This document shows, in pieces, positions 1 to 9,675 of a stretch of 64,000 nucleotides of DNA. Both the position numbers and the translations under genes were made by a program. This DNA comes from an uncultured Roseobacter sp. (GTDB lineage Bacteria; Pseudomonadota; Alphaproteobacteria; Rhodobacterales; Rhodobacteraceae), in contig NZ_CANLNE010000001.1 of NCBI RefSeq assembly GCF_947492555.1, positions 1,116,001 to 1,180,000 on the forward strand. The letters run 5' to 3'. The notes below the pieces were generated by a model. It saw nothing but the letters and a program-made list of their open reading frames with translations, made no database searches and was not told the DNA's origin. Positions within the stretch are counted from its first letter, which is position 1, and every line of letters starts with the position of its first letter.

Positions 1-17
1 CTTGAAAATCATAAAAT

Positions 18-815
18 CTATAGCCCGAACTGCGCAAAGGCGCTGCGCTCTTCGATGCCGTGCAGCGCATCGCCCATGATCTGCGCGCCAAAGCGGGCGA
101 GGAAAGGTTTGCGCACGCCGTAGCGGCGGAACTTCACCTTCTCGCCAAAACGCTCCTGCATCATCGGCTTGAGGTGCCCGATCCCGTCGATCAGCCCCAG
201 ATCAACCGCTTTGCGTGCTAGCCAGATCTCACCAGTGAAAAGGTCGCGATCTTCCGGAAGCTTGCCCTTGCGCCGCGCGGTCACGTGATCCTTGAAGTTG
301 ACGTGGATGTCTTCCAGCAGCTCTTTCAGCCGCGCGACATCTTCGGGGTTCTCCGGGCGGAACGGGTCGAGCATGGATTTCGACTTGCCGGCTGTATAAA
401 CGCGCCGCTCGATGCCCTGCTTGACCAGAAATTCATGCGCCCCAAAAGAAGCCGAGATCACCCCGATGGAGCCAACAACAGAACTGTCATCGGCATAAAT
501 CTCATCCGCTGCCGTGGCCAGCCAATAGCCACCGGATGCCGCGACATCCTCGACAAAGGCGATCACCGGCACGTCCTTCTCCTCGGCCAGCCGTCGGATG
601 CGGCTGCCGATGAGCGAGGATTGCACAGCACTTCCGCCGGGCGAGTTCACTTCCAGCACCACCGCATCCGGTTTGCCGCGTGAAAATGCCTTTTCGATGA
701 CGGGGCCGAGGCTTGCGTCATTGAGGGCGCCGCGCCCGGAGGCGCTGATCATGCCCGACAGACGAATGATCGCGACCGTGGGGTCCGATTTTACAAAGGG
801 TATCCAGCGTTTCAT
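18..815 (-). CDS. S49 family serine peptidase (SppA-like)
   Basis: Protease of the signal-peptide-peptidase/protein-C family, 265 residues, the short form with one peptidase domain. The ATG at 815 is preferred over an upstream frame extension because family homology begins around MKRWIPF. The probable catalytic serine is Ser94 in the ASGGY motif, and the general-base lysine is Lys146 in TAGKSK; the 52-residue spacing fits the Ser/Lys dyad of SppA-type enzymes. No clear N-terminal membrane anchor is visible, so it may be cytoplasmic or peripheral. It is the first complete gene in the window and has no obvious operon partner. The substrate cannot be told from sequence. Confidence 0.85.
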   Translation of the reverse strand: MKRWIPFVKSDPTVAIIRLSGMISASGRGALNDASLGPVIEKAFSRGKPDAVVLEVNSPGGSAVQSSLIGSRIRRLAEEKDVPVIAFVEDVAASGGYWLATAADEIYADDSSVVGSIGVISASFGAHEFLVKQGIERRVYTAGKSKSMLDPFRPENPEDVARLKELLEDIHVNFKDHVTARRKGKLPEDRDLFTGEIWLARKAVDLGLIDGIGHLKPMMQERFGEKVKFRRYGVRKPFLARFGAQIMGDALHGIEERSAFAQFGL

Positions 816-884
816 GTGACCCCATGTAGAATGGCGACCCCCGGCAAACAAGGAGGCGCGTAAGGAGAGTTTTATCCTGCGTCT

Positions 885-1642
885 TTATTGCCGGATGCGC
901 CACCCGGATTTGAAAATCCAGCCGATGACCAGAAGGCAGGCCAGCGTGAACCCGGCAATCGCCAGCAGGGACAGGGCAATCGGCACATCCGCGCTGCCGA
1001 AAAATGCCCAGCGAAATCCCGAGATCAGGTAAACCACAGGGTTGAAGTAGGAAATCGTCTGCCACACCGGCGGCAGCATTGAAATTGAATAGAAAGCGCC
1101 GCCCAGGAACACCAGCGGCGTGACCACCAGCAGAGGCACCAGCTGCAGCTGTTCGAAGTTGCCCGCCCAGATGCCGATGATGAAGCCCAAGAGCGAAAAG
1201 CTCAGGCAGGTCAGCAACAGGAACGAAACCATGGCCAGCGGATGCGCGATGGTCACATCGACAAAGAAGAAGGCGGTGATCAGGATGATGACCCCGATGA
1301 ACAGCGCCTTGGTGGCCGCCGCCCCGACGTAGCCCGCCACGATTTCGAGGAAATTCACCGGCGCCGAGAGCAGCTCGTAAATCGTGCCGATGAACTTGGG
1401 GAAATAGATCCCGAAAGACGCGTTGGAAATCGCCTGGGTGATCACCGACAGCATGATCAGCCCCGGCACGATGAAGGCACCGTAGCTCACGCCTTCGATC
1501 TCCTGGATGCGGCTGCCGATGGCCGCCCCGAAGACCACGAAATAGAGCGAGGTCGAGAGCACGGGCGAAATCAGGCTCTGCGCCAGCGTGCGGAAGAACC
1601 GCGCCATCTCGAAGAGATAGATCGCCCTGATCGCGGTCCAGT

Positions 1643-1646
<4 letters not shown>
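885..1646 (-). CDS. ABC-2 type transporter permease
   Basis: Integral membrane subunit of an ABC exporter, 253 residues, with about six hydrophobic segments (around residues 20-45, 50-75, 105-130, 140-165, 170-195 and 220-245). The layout and the late motif with [13 protein letters not shown] followed by [12 protein letters not shown] are typical of the ABC-2/NodJ-like permease family. The start codon overlaps the stop of the ATPase gene upstream by four bases (ATGA), so the two are translationally coupled. The exported substrate is not predictable; family members export polysaccharides, drugs or lipids. Confidence 0.88.
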
Positions 1647-2581
<935 letters not shown>

Positions 2582-2720
2582 GCCAGTCGTGTCCTCTGCC
2601 TGATCGGGGCAACCTAGGGTGCGGTTTCGCGAAACAACAGATTGGAAGGCGAAATAATATGTGCAGTTCTGTGCAAAATCCCGCAGCCCTCTGTGCGCAA
2701 AACCGCAGCCGGGCGGGCGC

Positions 2721-3230
2721 TCAGCCCTTGCCGGTGACGCGCTTCAGCCAGCTTTTCTTTTCCTCTTCGGGTGCATCGTCGTCCGGCGCGGGACCCTCCA
2801 GCGCGGTTTGCAGGTTGGTGAAAAACTGATCCGCCATCTTCTTGGCAAAGCCGTCGATGATGCGACTGCCCAGTTGCGCCAGCTTGCCGCCGACCTTGGC
2901 CTCGACATCGTAGGAGAGCTCTGTGCCGCCGTCCTTTGCGGTCACGCGCACCTCTGCACCACCCTTGGCAAAACCTGCCGCACCGCCCTTCCCTTCACCG
3001 CTGATGGTCAGCGATTCGCCGGGCACCATGTCCGACAGGGTCACGACCCCCTTGAAGGTCGCTTTCACCGGCCCGACCTTCTGCACCACCGTTGCCTCGA
3101 ACCCCTCTTCGGGCGACCCGGTCACATCCTGCGCGCCGGGCACGCAGGCCTGCAGCACCTCCGGGCTGAGCAGGGCAGCATAGACCTCTGCAGGGCTGGC
3201 GGCGATCTGGCGGGTGTCTGACATCTGCAT
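2721..3230 (-). CDS. CoxG-like SRPBCC family protein
   Basis: A 169-residue protein of the carbon monoxide dehydrogenase subunit G (CoxG) family, which has an SRPBCC/START fold. The conserved opening with [22 protein letters not shown] and the later [24 protein letters not shown] are family hallmarks. The C-terminal tail after residue 145 is acidic then basic and resembles a membrane or partner-binding tail. The ATG at 3230 has an AGGAGG ribosome site 8-9 bases upstream, so it is preferred over the ATG two codons later. No CO dehydrogenase large, medium or small subunit is nearby, so a role in CO oxidation is not supported here; CoxG paralogues without coxLMS are common. Confidence 0.8.
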   Translation of the reverse strand: MQMSDTRQIAASPAEVYAALLSPEVLQACVPGAQDVTGSPEEGFEATVVQKVGPVKATFKGVVTLSDMVPGESLTISGEGKGGAAGFAKGGAEVRVTAKDGGTELSYDVEAKVGGKLAQLGSRIIDGFAKKMADQFFTNLQTALEGPAPDDDAPEEEKKSWLKRVTGKG

Positions 3231-3352
3231 GGGCGGGCTCCTCCTGGCTCGGGTTTCATCGTTCTAACGCAGCCCGCGCGGATGCGCCAATCTGAATTCG
3301 GCCATGTCGTATCTAGGCTCGACAGCAGTGACAGGGCTGATAGGTCTGCGCT

Positions 3353-4330
3353 ATGGCCAATCTCCCCCAAAACCGCGCAGGCCTCGGCATCCTTTTCGTG
3401 CTCGCAGGTGTTTTTGCAATCTCAATCAATGACATGCTGATCAAGCAGCTGTCGGGGGGCTATCCGCTGCATGAGATCGTGTTTCTGCGCTCAGCCATCG
3501 GGCTGATGTTCTCCATGATCATGGTGCAGATGGAAGGCGGCTGGCACATCCTCAAGACACGCAGACCGTTTTTGCACCTCATCCGCGGGCTGCTGATCGT
3601 GATCGCCAACATGAGCTACTTCGTCGCCCTTGCCGCGATCCCGCTGGCCGATGCCACCGCCCTGTTCTTTGCCGCGCCGCTTTTCATCACGCTGCTGTCG
3701 ATCCCGATACTGGGTGAAAAAGTCGGTCTCTTCCGGATGAGCGCGGTGCTGATCGGCTTTTCCGGCGTGATCATTATGCAGCGGCCCTGGGCGGATGCGG
3801 AAAGCCTACAGGCCTCGCGACTTGTGCTGCTGATGCCGGTCCTGGCGGCGCTGACCTATGCGCTCAACCAGTTGATGACGCGCAAGCTCGGGGTGGAGAG
3901 CAAGGCCTCAGCTCTCTCAGTCTATATCCAGGCGACATTCATCGTGGTCTCGGTCGGATTCTATGTGGTCGCGGGTGACGGGCGCTTTGCGGAAGGTATC
4001 GACAACCCCTCGATGCAGTTCCTGCTGCGCGCCTGGGTCTGGCCGTCCAACGCGGACTGGTGGGTGATGCTGGGCATGGGGGCCAATGCCGCCGTGGTCG
4101 GCTATTGCCTCAGCCAGGCCTACCGCATGGCCGACGCCGCCACAGTCGCTCCGTTCGAATACGTGGGCCTGCCGCTCGCGGTCTTCTGGGGCTGGCTCAT
4201 CTTTGCGGAACTGCCGGTCTGGGAGGTCTGGGCCGGCATCGCGCTGATCCTCGGCTCCGGCCTCTTCGTTTTCCTGCGTGAGCAGCAAAAGGCCCGCATC
4301 GTGGCGCGGGCGCCGGTACGGCGGCGTTGA
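3353..4330 (+). CDS. DMT superfamily transporter (EamA-type permease)
   Basis: Membrane protein of 325 residues with two EamA repeats (about residues 10-145 and 165-310) and roughly ten transmembrane helices. The first repeat includes LRSAIGLMFSMIM and ADATALFFAAPLFITLLSIPILGE, and the second ends with APFEYVGLPLAVFWGWLIFAELP, a common DMT signature. Such proteins export metabolites or drugs or take up small solutes; the substrate is unknown. It is transcribed away from the CoxG-like gene and converges on the kinase-like gene at 4399-4902. Confidence 0.87.
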   Translation: MANLPQNRAGLGILFVLAGVFAISINDMLIKQLSGGYPLHEIVFLRSAIGLMFSMIMVQMEGGWHILKTRRPFLHLIRGLLIVIANMSYFVALAAIPLADATALFFAAPLFITLLSIPILGEKVGLFRMSAVLIGFSGVIIMQRPWADAESLQASRLVLLMPVLAALTYALNQLMTRKLGVESKASALSVYIQATFIVVSVGFYVVAGDGRFAEGIDNPSMQFLLRAWVWPSNADWWVMLGMGANAAVVGYCLSQAYRMADAATVAPFEYVGLPLAVFWGWLIFAELPVWEVWAGIALILGSGLFVFLREQQKARIVARAPVRRR

Positions 4331-4398
4331 AAGCAACGCGCGTGGTCCCTTCAACCCAAAGCGCAAGATTCTGCACCGTGATCGAATGCCCAACTTGA

Positions 4399-4902
4399 TC
4401 AGGAGTAGGCGGCAGGCTTGTGCATTACGATGTTGAACCCCTCCTCTAAAGAAGGCGCAACAAAGTGTTTGGAAATCTGCCAAAACTGTTCCTCTGTTGC
4501 AGCAAACGGATGATCGCCTCGCGCATTGCGTGCGTTCAGTCTTGCAAGGCAAACCTCTTCGGGAACATCAAGCACGTGAAGCTTGTGAGCCGCGTTCGTC
4601 TGCTCAAGGATACCCCGCATCCAGGCGCGTGTCCCGGTCGTGTTCGCTTGGAAATCCAGAACAACCGAGACCCCAGCATTTAGCAGCGAGACTACGTGAG
4701 GGCCTATGACCTTTCGAAGTTTGGAAGCGCAACGCCCATAGTCCGATATTGAAGACAACTCCTCTGAATAGAGAGCCTCTAGCCAATCGTCTTCGGCAAT
4801 AACAATTGCTCCGTCTGAGTTGCCCAGCTGAGAAGCCAGTGTGGATTTTCCTGAAGCAATTCTTCCGCACAGCAAGTGCAGGGTCGGCGAGGTTGAGGAC
4901 AT
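4399..4902 (-). CDS. P-loop AAA-family kinase-like protein (zeta/PNK type)
   Basis: Small ATP-binding protein of 167 residues. Walker A is GRIASGKST at residues 13-21, a hydrophobic strand ending in VVLDFQ near residue 83 may act as Walker B, and a short lid-like LNARNARGDHPF lies near residue 130. This is the AAA_33 family, which includes polynucleotide-kinase-like and zeta-toxin-like phosphotransferases. The gene stands alone, with no small antitoxin-like gene next to it, so a toxin role is not supported. It may phosphorylate a small molecule; the substrate is unknown. Confidence 0.65.
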   Translation of the reverse strand: MSSTSPTLHLLCGRIASGKSTLASQLGNSDGAIVIAEDDWLEALYSEELSSISDYGRCASKLRKVIGPHVVSLLNAGVSVVLDFQANTTGTRAWMRGILEQTNAAHKLHVLDVPEEVCLARLNARNARGDHPFAATEEQFWQISKHFVAPSLEEGFNIVMHKPAAYS

Positions 4903-5115
4903 TTGGATAACCCTGATTGGCGCATGGCACGCAATTGCCGTCAGGTGTAACCGGCCCGGTCCGGATTGTCAGTCCAAGACGTCATTCTGACATTTAGGTC
5001 ATCAGCGGCGTGATGAGGTTGATGTCCATTGCATCACCCTGCACGCACCGCCCTGCCATGGTAAGGTGGCTTTCAGGGGCAAGAGGGTATTCATGTTGAG
5101 TACCCAGTCTTTGCC

Positions 5116-5727
5116 TCAACGGTGACTTGGCGCGCCAAGCAATCGGCTGAGGTGGCCCAAGGCACGTTCTGCACGTTCTGCACAAAACGCTGGAGTGGGG
5201 CTTGGCAGGCGGCCAATAACGCGCCGGATCTGCTGATCCCCAATTAACAAGTCGAGATAAAGACCGACTGCTTCGCCAGACCGCTCAAAAGCAAGCTGGC
5301 CTTCCTCCCTCGCGCGCAACATCACCTGTTCCAGCAATGGGAAGACCGTTTCCCGACCAGCTTTTGAAAGCGTTGCACCAAGCTCACCACTGCTGTCTGC
5401 CGCCGCAGCCCTATTCAGGGCGACAGCCCTGTCGCCAGTGAGCAAGCTGAGCAGTTTCGGACCAAGAGTGCCCAGAATTGAGAGGGCATCATTGTCAGTC
5501 TTCAACTCGGCTTCGAGATGACTTTTCACTTCTTCCGCATTGCGGGTGACAAGCGCCTGAAACAGGCCCTGTTTGTCCCCATACCAATTGTAGAGTGTTT
5601 CGTTTGAGGCCCGCGCCTGTTTTGCGATGCCAAGCATTGAGGTGCCCCCATATCCTTTGGCTTCCAAGACTTCATAGGCTGCATTTTCAATCTGTTTTTG
5701 ACGCAGCGACCGCTTCTCTTCTCGCAA
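5116..5727 (-). CDS. TetR/AcrR family transcriptional regulator
   Basis: DNA-binding repressor, 203 residues from the chosen TTG start. The TTG at 5727 has a GGAGG site seven bases upstream and puts the HTH at residues 10-50, as usual in the family; upstream in-frame codons would add about 43 residues running through the likely promoter. The HTH is clear (YEVLEAKGYGGTSMLGIAKQ, then ASNETLYNWYGDKQGLF). The C-terminal ligand domain has no recognisable specificity. It is divergent from a two-gene unit (small membrane protein plus LysE exporter), and an 8-bp-arm palindrome lies between them, so it probably represses that unit and itself. Confidence 0.85.
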   Translation of the reverse strand: MREEKRSLRQKQIENAAYEVLEAKGYGGTSMLGIAKQARASNETLYNWYGDKQGLFQALVTRNAEEVKSHLEAELKTDNDALSILGTLGPKLLSLLTGDRAVALNRAAAADSSGELGATLSKAGRETVFPLLEQVMLRAREEGQLAFERSGEAVGLYLDLLIGDQQIRRVIGRLPSPTPAFCAERAERALGHLSRLLGAPSHR

Positions 5728-5753
5728 TTCATTGCCTCCAACCTGTTGACACA

Positions 5754-5775
5754 ATCCGTAACCTATATTACGGAT
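5754..5775. promoter_or_regulatory. Candidate TetR operator (inverted repeat)
   Basis: Perfect inverted repeat with arms ATCCGTAA (5754-5761) and TTACGGAT (5768-5775) separated by CCTATA. A further half-site, CCGTAA, lies at 5784-5789. It sits in the divergent gap between the TetR gene and the small membrane protein gene, 27 bases upstream of the TetR TTG start. Size and position fit a TetR-family operator; binding is inferred. Confidence 0.6.
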
Positions 5776-5815
5776 ACACACAACCGTAACCTGAAATACG
5801 CTTATTGGAACTGAA

Positions 5816-6217
5816 ATGACACATGCTGATCGCCAAGCTTCTGCTGCCCTTGTCACACTGATTGCATTGCAGGTGACTATGCTGTCTGCGCTCTACGCCG
5901 AGGTCAAACCGCACCCGCCTGTGACCACACCGCTTTTCGGAATCGCGCCTTTTCTTGGGGCCTCCGTATCGAGCGCTCTATCGGCCCTGATCACCCACCC
6001 GCTGAGGACTGCGACTGGCCGGACCCTGAGTGTTCTGTCTGCTTTGATGGCACTGGTTTCATTCGGGCCGCAAAAATACTTCGATGCGCAGATTGGTTTG
6101 ATCTGGCCCGCAGTGCTCCTCGGTCAAATCTCCGTCGTAGTGATCTTCATTCGCGTATTGGGCGCGATCCGCCAGCGTCGTGAGATTGATCTGCCAGCAA
6201 CCGCAGGCAAAGCCTGA
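5816..6217 (+). CDS. Small four-helix membrane protein of unknown function
   Basis: Protein of 133 residues with four likely transmembrane helices (about residues 9-28, 40-60, 70-88 and 95-118) and a charged C-terminal tail. I do not recognise a family. The ATG at 5816 has GGAAC about eight bases upstream. Its stop overlaps the start of the LysE gene by one base, so the two are coupled. With the divergent TetR regulator it may form a regulated efflux cassette in which this protein is an accessory subunit; that is inference. Confidence 0.6.
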   Translation: MTHADRQASAALVTLIALQVTMLSALYAEVKPHPPVTTPLFGIAPFLGASVSSALSALITHPLRTATGRTLSVLSALMALVSFGPQKYFDAQIGLIWPAVLLGQISVVVIFIRVLGAIRQRREIDLPATAGKA

Positions 6218-6858
6218 TGGAACTCTCACTGCTGACATTCGCCCTGATGGCAATGATTGTCGTCATGACGCCGGGGCCGACCGTTCTTATGGCGTTATCC
6301 AACGGCTCCAAATACGGGCTGTACAGCGCCAGTTACGGGATACTTGGCGCTGCACTCTCCGATGGCATCCTGATTGCGGCTGCGGCTCTTGGACTTGGGG
6401 CACTTCTCGCGGCCTCGGTCTTTTGGTTCATGGTCGTCAAATCGATTGGTGTCGCCTACCTCATCTGGATCGGCCTCCAAATGCTGAGATCTTCCGGGAC
6501 GCTCGGATCGGTGCCGGTTCAATCGACCCATGAAAGTGCGGGTACCCCAGACAGTTCACGAACCATCTTCGCCAAGAGCTTTCTTGTGGCGGCAACAAAT
6601 CCTAAGGGGTATCTGTTCTTCTCCGCGTTTCTACCACAGTTCCTGACCCCGTCCGAGCCCCTCATTCCGCAATACATAACCTTGGCATTCGTCTTTATTG
6701 CAGTCGATGTCGCAATGATGTTTGCCTATGCCGGCCTTGGTGCCAAAGCCATGCAGTTTCTAAGCGATCGGGGCGCGCTTTGGCTGGATCGGACATGTGG
6801 TGGTTTTCTGGTTTTACTTGGCCTTGCCCTGGCTTTTGTACGGCACCGTGATGTTTGA
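6217..6858 (+). CDS. LysE family translocator
   Basis: Exporter of the LysE/RhtB family, 213 residues, about six helices. The family signature MTPGPTVLMALSNG is near residues 17-30, and the second half contains KSFLVAATNPKGYLFFSAFLPQF, a typical RhtB/LysE motif. Such proteins export amino acids or amino acid-like compounds. It is the second gene of a unit with the small membrane protein at 5816-6217 and is likely controlled by the divergent TetR. It converges on the AraC gene at 6966-7772. Confidence 0.88.
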   Translation: MELSLLTFALMAMIVVMTPGPTVLMALSNGSKYGLYSASYGILGAALSDGILIAAAALGLGALLAASVFWFMVVKSIGVAYLIWIGLQMLRSSGTLGSVPVQSTHESAGTPDSSRTIFAKSFLVAATNPKGYLFFSAFLPQFLTPSEPLIPQYITLAFVFIAVDVAMMFAYAGLGAKAMQFLSDRGALWLDRTCGGFLVLLGLALAFVRHRDV

Positions 6859-6965
6859 TTTTCCATGGCGCTCGGTCAGACCGACGCAACCGCACTGAGT
6901 GGAAGCCTACACTGCCTTTGGTCCAAACTTCGTGCGTTTCGCTGGCACGCCGAAAGAACTTGTCA

Positions 6966-7772
6966 TCACTCCGCAGTGGACCTGAGAACGGCTGTATTCG
7001 GCAAGAAGCTGCGGGGCGTCACCCCGAGGGTTTTCCGAAACATGTAGCTAAACGCACTCGTCGAGTCGTACCCCATGTCAAAGGCGACTGAACTGATTTT
7101 CTGCCCTGCAGAAATCTGCGACACGGCGTGCAGAATGCGTACGTGTCGTAGCCACCGGGCGGGGGTCATGCCCGTTTCCGCGATGAACAAACGCTCAATT
7201 GTCTTGCGACTTGCGGCGGCGTTGATGAGCCAACTGTCGACTGATTCAACAGGTGCCGGGTTCTCCAGTGCTGTTTGTGCAAAATTGCGAATGCGCTTGT
7301 CCGACGGCATTACCACGGACAGTGCCACATCTTTTCCTGCGACGAGTTCACAGCGCAGCAAACGGTGGAGTGCATCTGTGTGCTCAGAGGTTCGCGCAGC
7401 GGCTTGTGTTGGCAAAGTCGCGTGCATGAGGGCACTCAAGAGTGGCGTCATCGCCAGGATATGGCAGTCACTGTTCAGCTCTTTGGCCTCCTCCCGGTTT
7501 ACATCGACATACAGCATCTCGTTGTTCAATCCGGTCCGCATCCAGTGTTCTGCATCTGGCGGGATCCAGATTGCCATCGCGGGGCTGAGCAACAGAACTC
7601 GATGCGCGGTGCCCACATACATTGATCCGCGGGTCGAGGAGATGAGCTGCCCGAAGTCATGAGAATGCCAGTCGGAGTGTTCGCCTGACACGGACTTGAC
7701 GACTTCGCCCAGAAATCGCGGTCTGCCCATGGGAATGGCAGAGTTTGAAGATGTGCCGTTGCTTGCGCTCAT
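6966..7772 (-). CDS. AraC family transcriptional regulator
   Basis: Regulator of 268 residues with an N-terminal cupin-like sensor domain (about 22-165, including HSDWHSHDFGQLI) and a C-terminal double helix-turn-helix (about 170-262; ASRKTIERLFIAETGMTPARW, then FDMGYDSTSAFSYMFRKTLGVTPRSF). The His-rich sensor opening and domain order resemble AraC/XylS regulators of efflux genes. It is divergent from the MFS transporter at 7878, which it probably controls; the 105-bp gap between them has no repeat I can point to. Confidence 0.87.
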   Translation of the reverse strand: MSASNGTSSNSAIPMGRPRFLGEVVKSVSGEHSDWHSHDFGQLISSTRGSMYVGTAHRVLLLSPAMAIWIPPDAEHWMRTGLNNEMLYVDVNREEAKELNSDCHILAMTPLLSALMHATLPTQAAARTSEHTDALHRLLRCELVAGKDVALSVVMPSDKRIRNFAQTALENPAPVESVDSWLINAAASRKTIERLFIAETGMTPARWLRHVRILHAVSQISAGQKISSVAFDMGYDSTSAFSYMFRKTLGVTPRSFLPNTAVLRSTAE

Positions 7773-7877
7773 GATGTTTGACGTTTTCTCGATATCAATT
7801 GCCTTAGCGTCGACTGAAAGACATATCGTGCCTTGCTACACAACTCCAGTTACTTGGTTTCAACGCAGGCCTCCCCA

Positions 7878-9032
7878 ATGCAAAGACGCACATTGCTGAC
7901 TTGGTTTGCCATTGGGCATCTGGCGAACGATTGGCCCATTGCCTCACTTTGGCTGATCGTGCCGGCGGCTGGCATTGCCATGGATCTTTCGGCGGCAGAG
8001 ATCGGGCTTCTCTTCACCATCTTCAGTATTGGCGGTGCCTTGGCCTATCTGCCCGCCGGTATCCTGACGGATCACGTCTCGAACCGAGGACGATTGTTGA
8101 TTGCAACCTTTTGGTGGGTTGCAATCGGCTATGTACTGGCGGCCAAGGCGCCGGGGTACTGGAGCTTCGCGCTGCTGCTGGCCTTTGCAGGTATGGGTAA
8201 CGCGGCCTGGCATCCGATTGCCACCGGTGTTCTAACTCAGGAAAGCTCGGGCCAGCGTGCTCAGGCACTCGGGGTGCATGCAATCGGCGGATCGTTGGCT
8301 GAGGTTTTAGCACCCTTGTCCGTCGGTTTCCTGTTGGTTTATGTCGACTGGCGCGATGCGTTGATGATCTCTGTTCTGCCAACGATTCTGATGGGCGCAG
8401 GGTTCTCCTGGGTCGCCCGTAGGATTCCCCATGTCGAGACGCCAGCGTTCAACAAACAGGACTTCAAAGATCTCTTGCATGTCTGGCGGCGGGGCAGCGG
8501 GTCGCGCATCGCGGCGATGATTTGCTCTTATAATATGGCCCTGATCGCGCTTTTGAGCATGATCCCTTTCTACCTCACGGATGAACGAGAGCTTGCGCCC
8601 GTGGCCGTTGGTGTGACGTTTTCGGCGCTGCTAGTTGTTGGTGCTTTCGCACAGCCCTGGGTGGGCAAACTATCCGATCGCATTGGCCGTCGGGTCGTCT
8701 TGGTCGTGGGCAACTGCGCGGCGGCCCTATCCGCAGTCGCGCTCATTCTTCAGCCACCTTTTTGGATCATGATCGCCGCGATGACAGCTGCGGTGGCGGC
8801 GTTGGATGCCATACGCGCAACCGTTCTTGCAACGGCTGTTGATCACACGGATCATCGCCAGGGGACAACTCTGGGGCTGGCTTTTGTACTGTTGGAGGGA
8901 GTCGGTGCTTTGGGCGCTGTACTTGCCGGCGTGGCAGCGGGCTACTCCTGGCCACTGATGTTTGCGTTTGCCGCAGGCTTTTCACTCATCGCGGCGGTGT
9001 TGACGTATGTCACGGTGTTGGGTCATGCCTGA
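7878..9032 (+). CDS. MFS transporter (fosmidomycin-resistance-like)
   Basis: Major facilitator superfamily protein, 384 residues from the ATG at 7878, with about 11-12 helices. The opening WFAIGHLANDWPIASLWLIVP and loop motif GILTDHVSNRGR fit the Fsr-like branch of drug exporters. The second half has the duplicated loop GKLSDRIGRR near residue 265. The start has only a weak ribosome site; a start 15 codons earlier is possible but lengthens a polar N-terminus. Divergent from the AraC regulator, suggesting an inducible efflux pair. Substrate unknown. Confidence 0.82.
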   Translation: MQRRTLLTWFAIGHLANDWPIASLWLIVPAAGIAMDLSAAEIGLLFTIFSIGGALAYLPAGILTDHVSNRGRLLIATFWWVAIGYVLAAKAPGYWSFALLLAFAGMGNAAWHPIATGVLTQESSGQRAQALGVHAIGGSLAEVLAPLSVGFLLVYVDWRDALMISVLPTILMGAGFSWVARRIPHVETPAFNKQDFKDLLHVWRRGSGSRIAAMICSYNMALIALLSMIPFYLTDERELAPVAVGVTFSALLVVGAFAQPWVGKLSDRIGRRVVLVVGNCAAALSAVALILQPPFWIMIAAMTAAVAALDAIRATVLATAVDHTDHRQGTTLGLAFVLLEGVGALGAVLAGVAAGYSWPLMFAFAAGFSLIAAVLTYVTVLGHA

Positions 9033-9096
9033 TCGCTCGAACCACCTTTCGTTACTACGCCTACGAGTGACGCCGCCGGTGCAAAGGTAGACCGGT

Positions 9097-9675
9097 ATGC
9101 CCAATTCTGGAAAAGCCCCCGCCACACCTCGTGATCGCCTCGTCGACACATCGCGCAAACTGTCTCCCGAGGAAGGTGCGCCGCATGTCGGCATCAGCAA
9201 ATTGACAGATGTGGCGCAGTTCGTGTGCATGACGCCCTACAATAGTTTCAGATTGCAAAATGACCTTGTGCTGGCTGTTTTCGAGCAGGAAGCAGAGCTG
9301 CGGCGCGCATCGATCTCATCAGTGCAGTCAACGCTTGAGGGGCCTTTTGAGAAGGTGCTCGCCCTTTTCGTTGTTGCCTTGGAACTGGCCGGTCTCAAAG
9401 GGTTTCGAGGATGTGCCTTTATCAACTTCGCCGTTGAAGCCGCCGCCCCGAACAGTGCTGCCCATGCACTGGCAAAAAAGCATAAGGACTGGATCCTCGA
9501 CAACCTGCTTGAGCATCTGACACCAGCGGTGTTCGTCGATCCTGACATGCTCGCTCGGCAAATCCTTGTCCTTTGGGATGGGGGAATTGTGGGGGCATAT
9601 GTTCAACAGTCTGATGACCCCATCCGTGCCGCACGCGATGCGGCGCGGGTGCTGATGCGCGGTGCTGCAAGATGA
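9097..9675 (+). CDS. TetR/AcrR family regulator with degenerate DNA-binding domain
   Basis: A 192-residue protein whose C-terminal half (from about residue 55) is a normal TetR ligand domain with DDPIRAARDAARVLMRG near the end. The N-terminal HTH follows the TetR framework (RDRLVDTSRKL, then YNSF and DLVLAVFEQEAELRR), but the recognition region reads LTDVAQFVCMTPYNSFRLQN where family members normally have a small-residue turn and TLYNHF. The turn glycine and the first Leu are missing. It may bind DNA poorly or be decaying. It is followed directly, in the same frame after its stop, by a truncated MFS gene. Confidence 0.65.
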   Translation: MPNSGKAPATPRDRLVDTSRKLSPEEGAPHVGISKLTDVAQFVCMTPYNSFRLQNDLVLAVFEQEAELRRASISSVQSTLEGPFEKVLALFVVALELAGLKGFRGCAFINFAVEAAAPNSAAHALAKKHKDWILDNLLEHLTPAVFVDPDMLARQILVLWDGGIVGAYVQQSDDPIRAARDAARVLMRGAAR

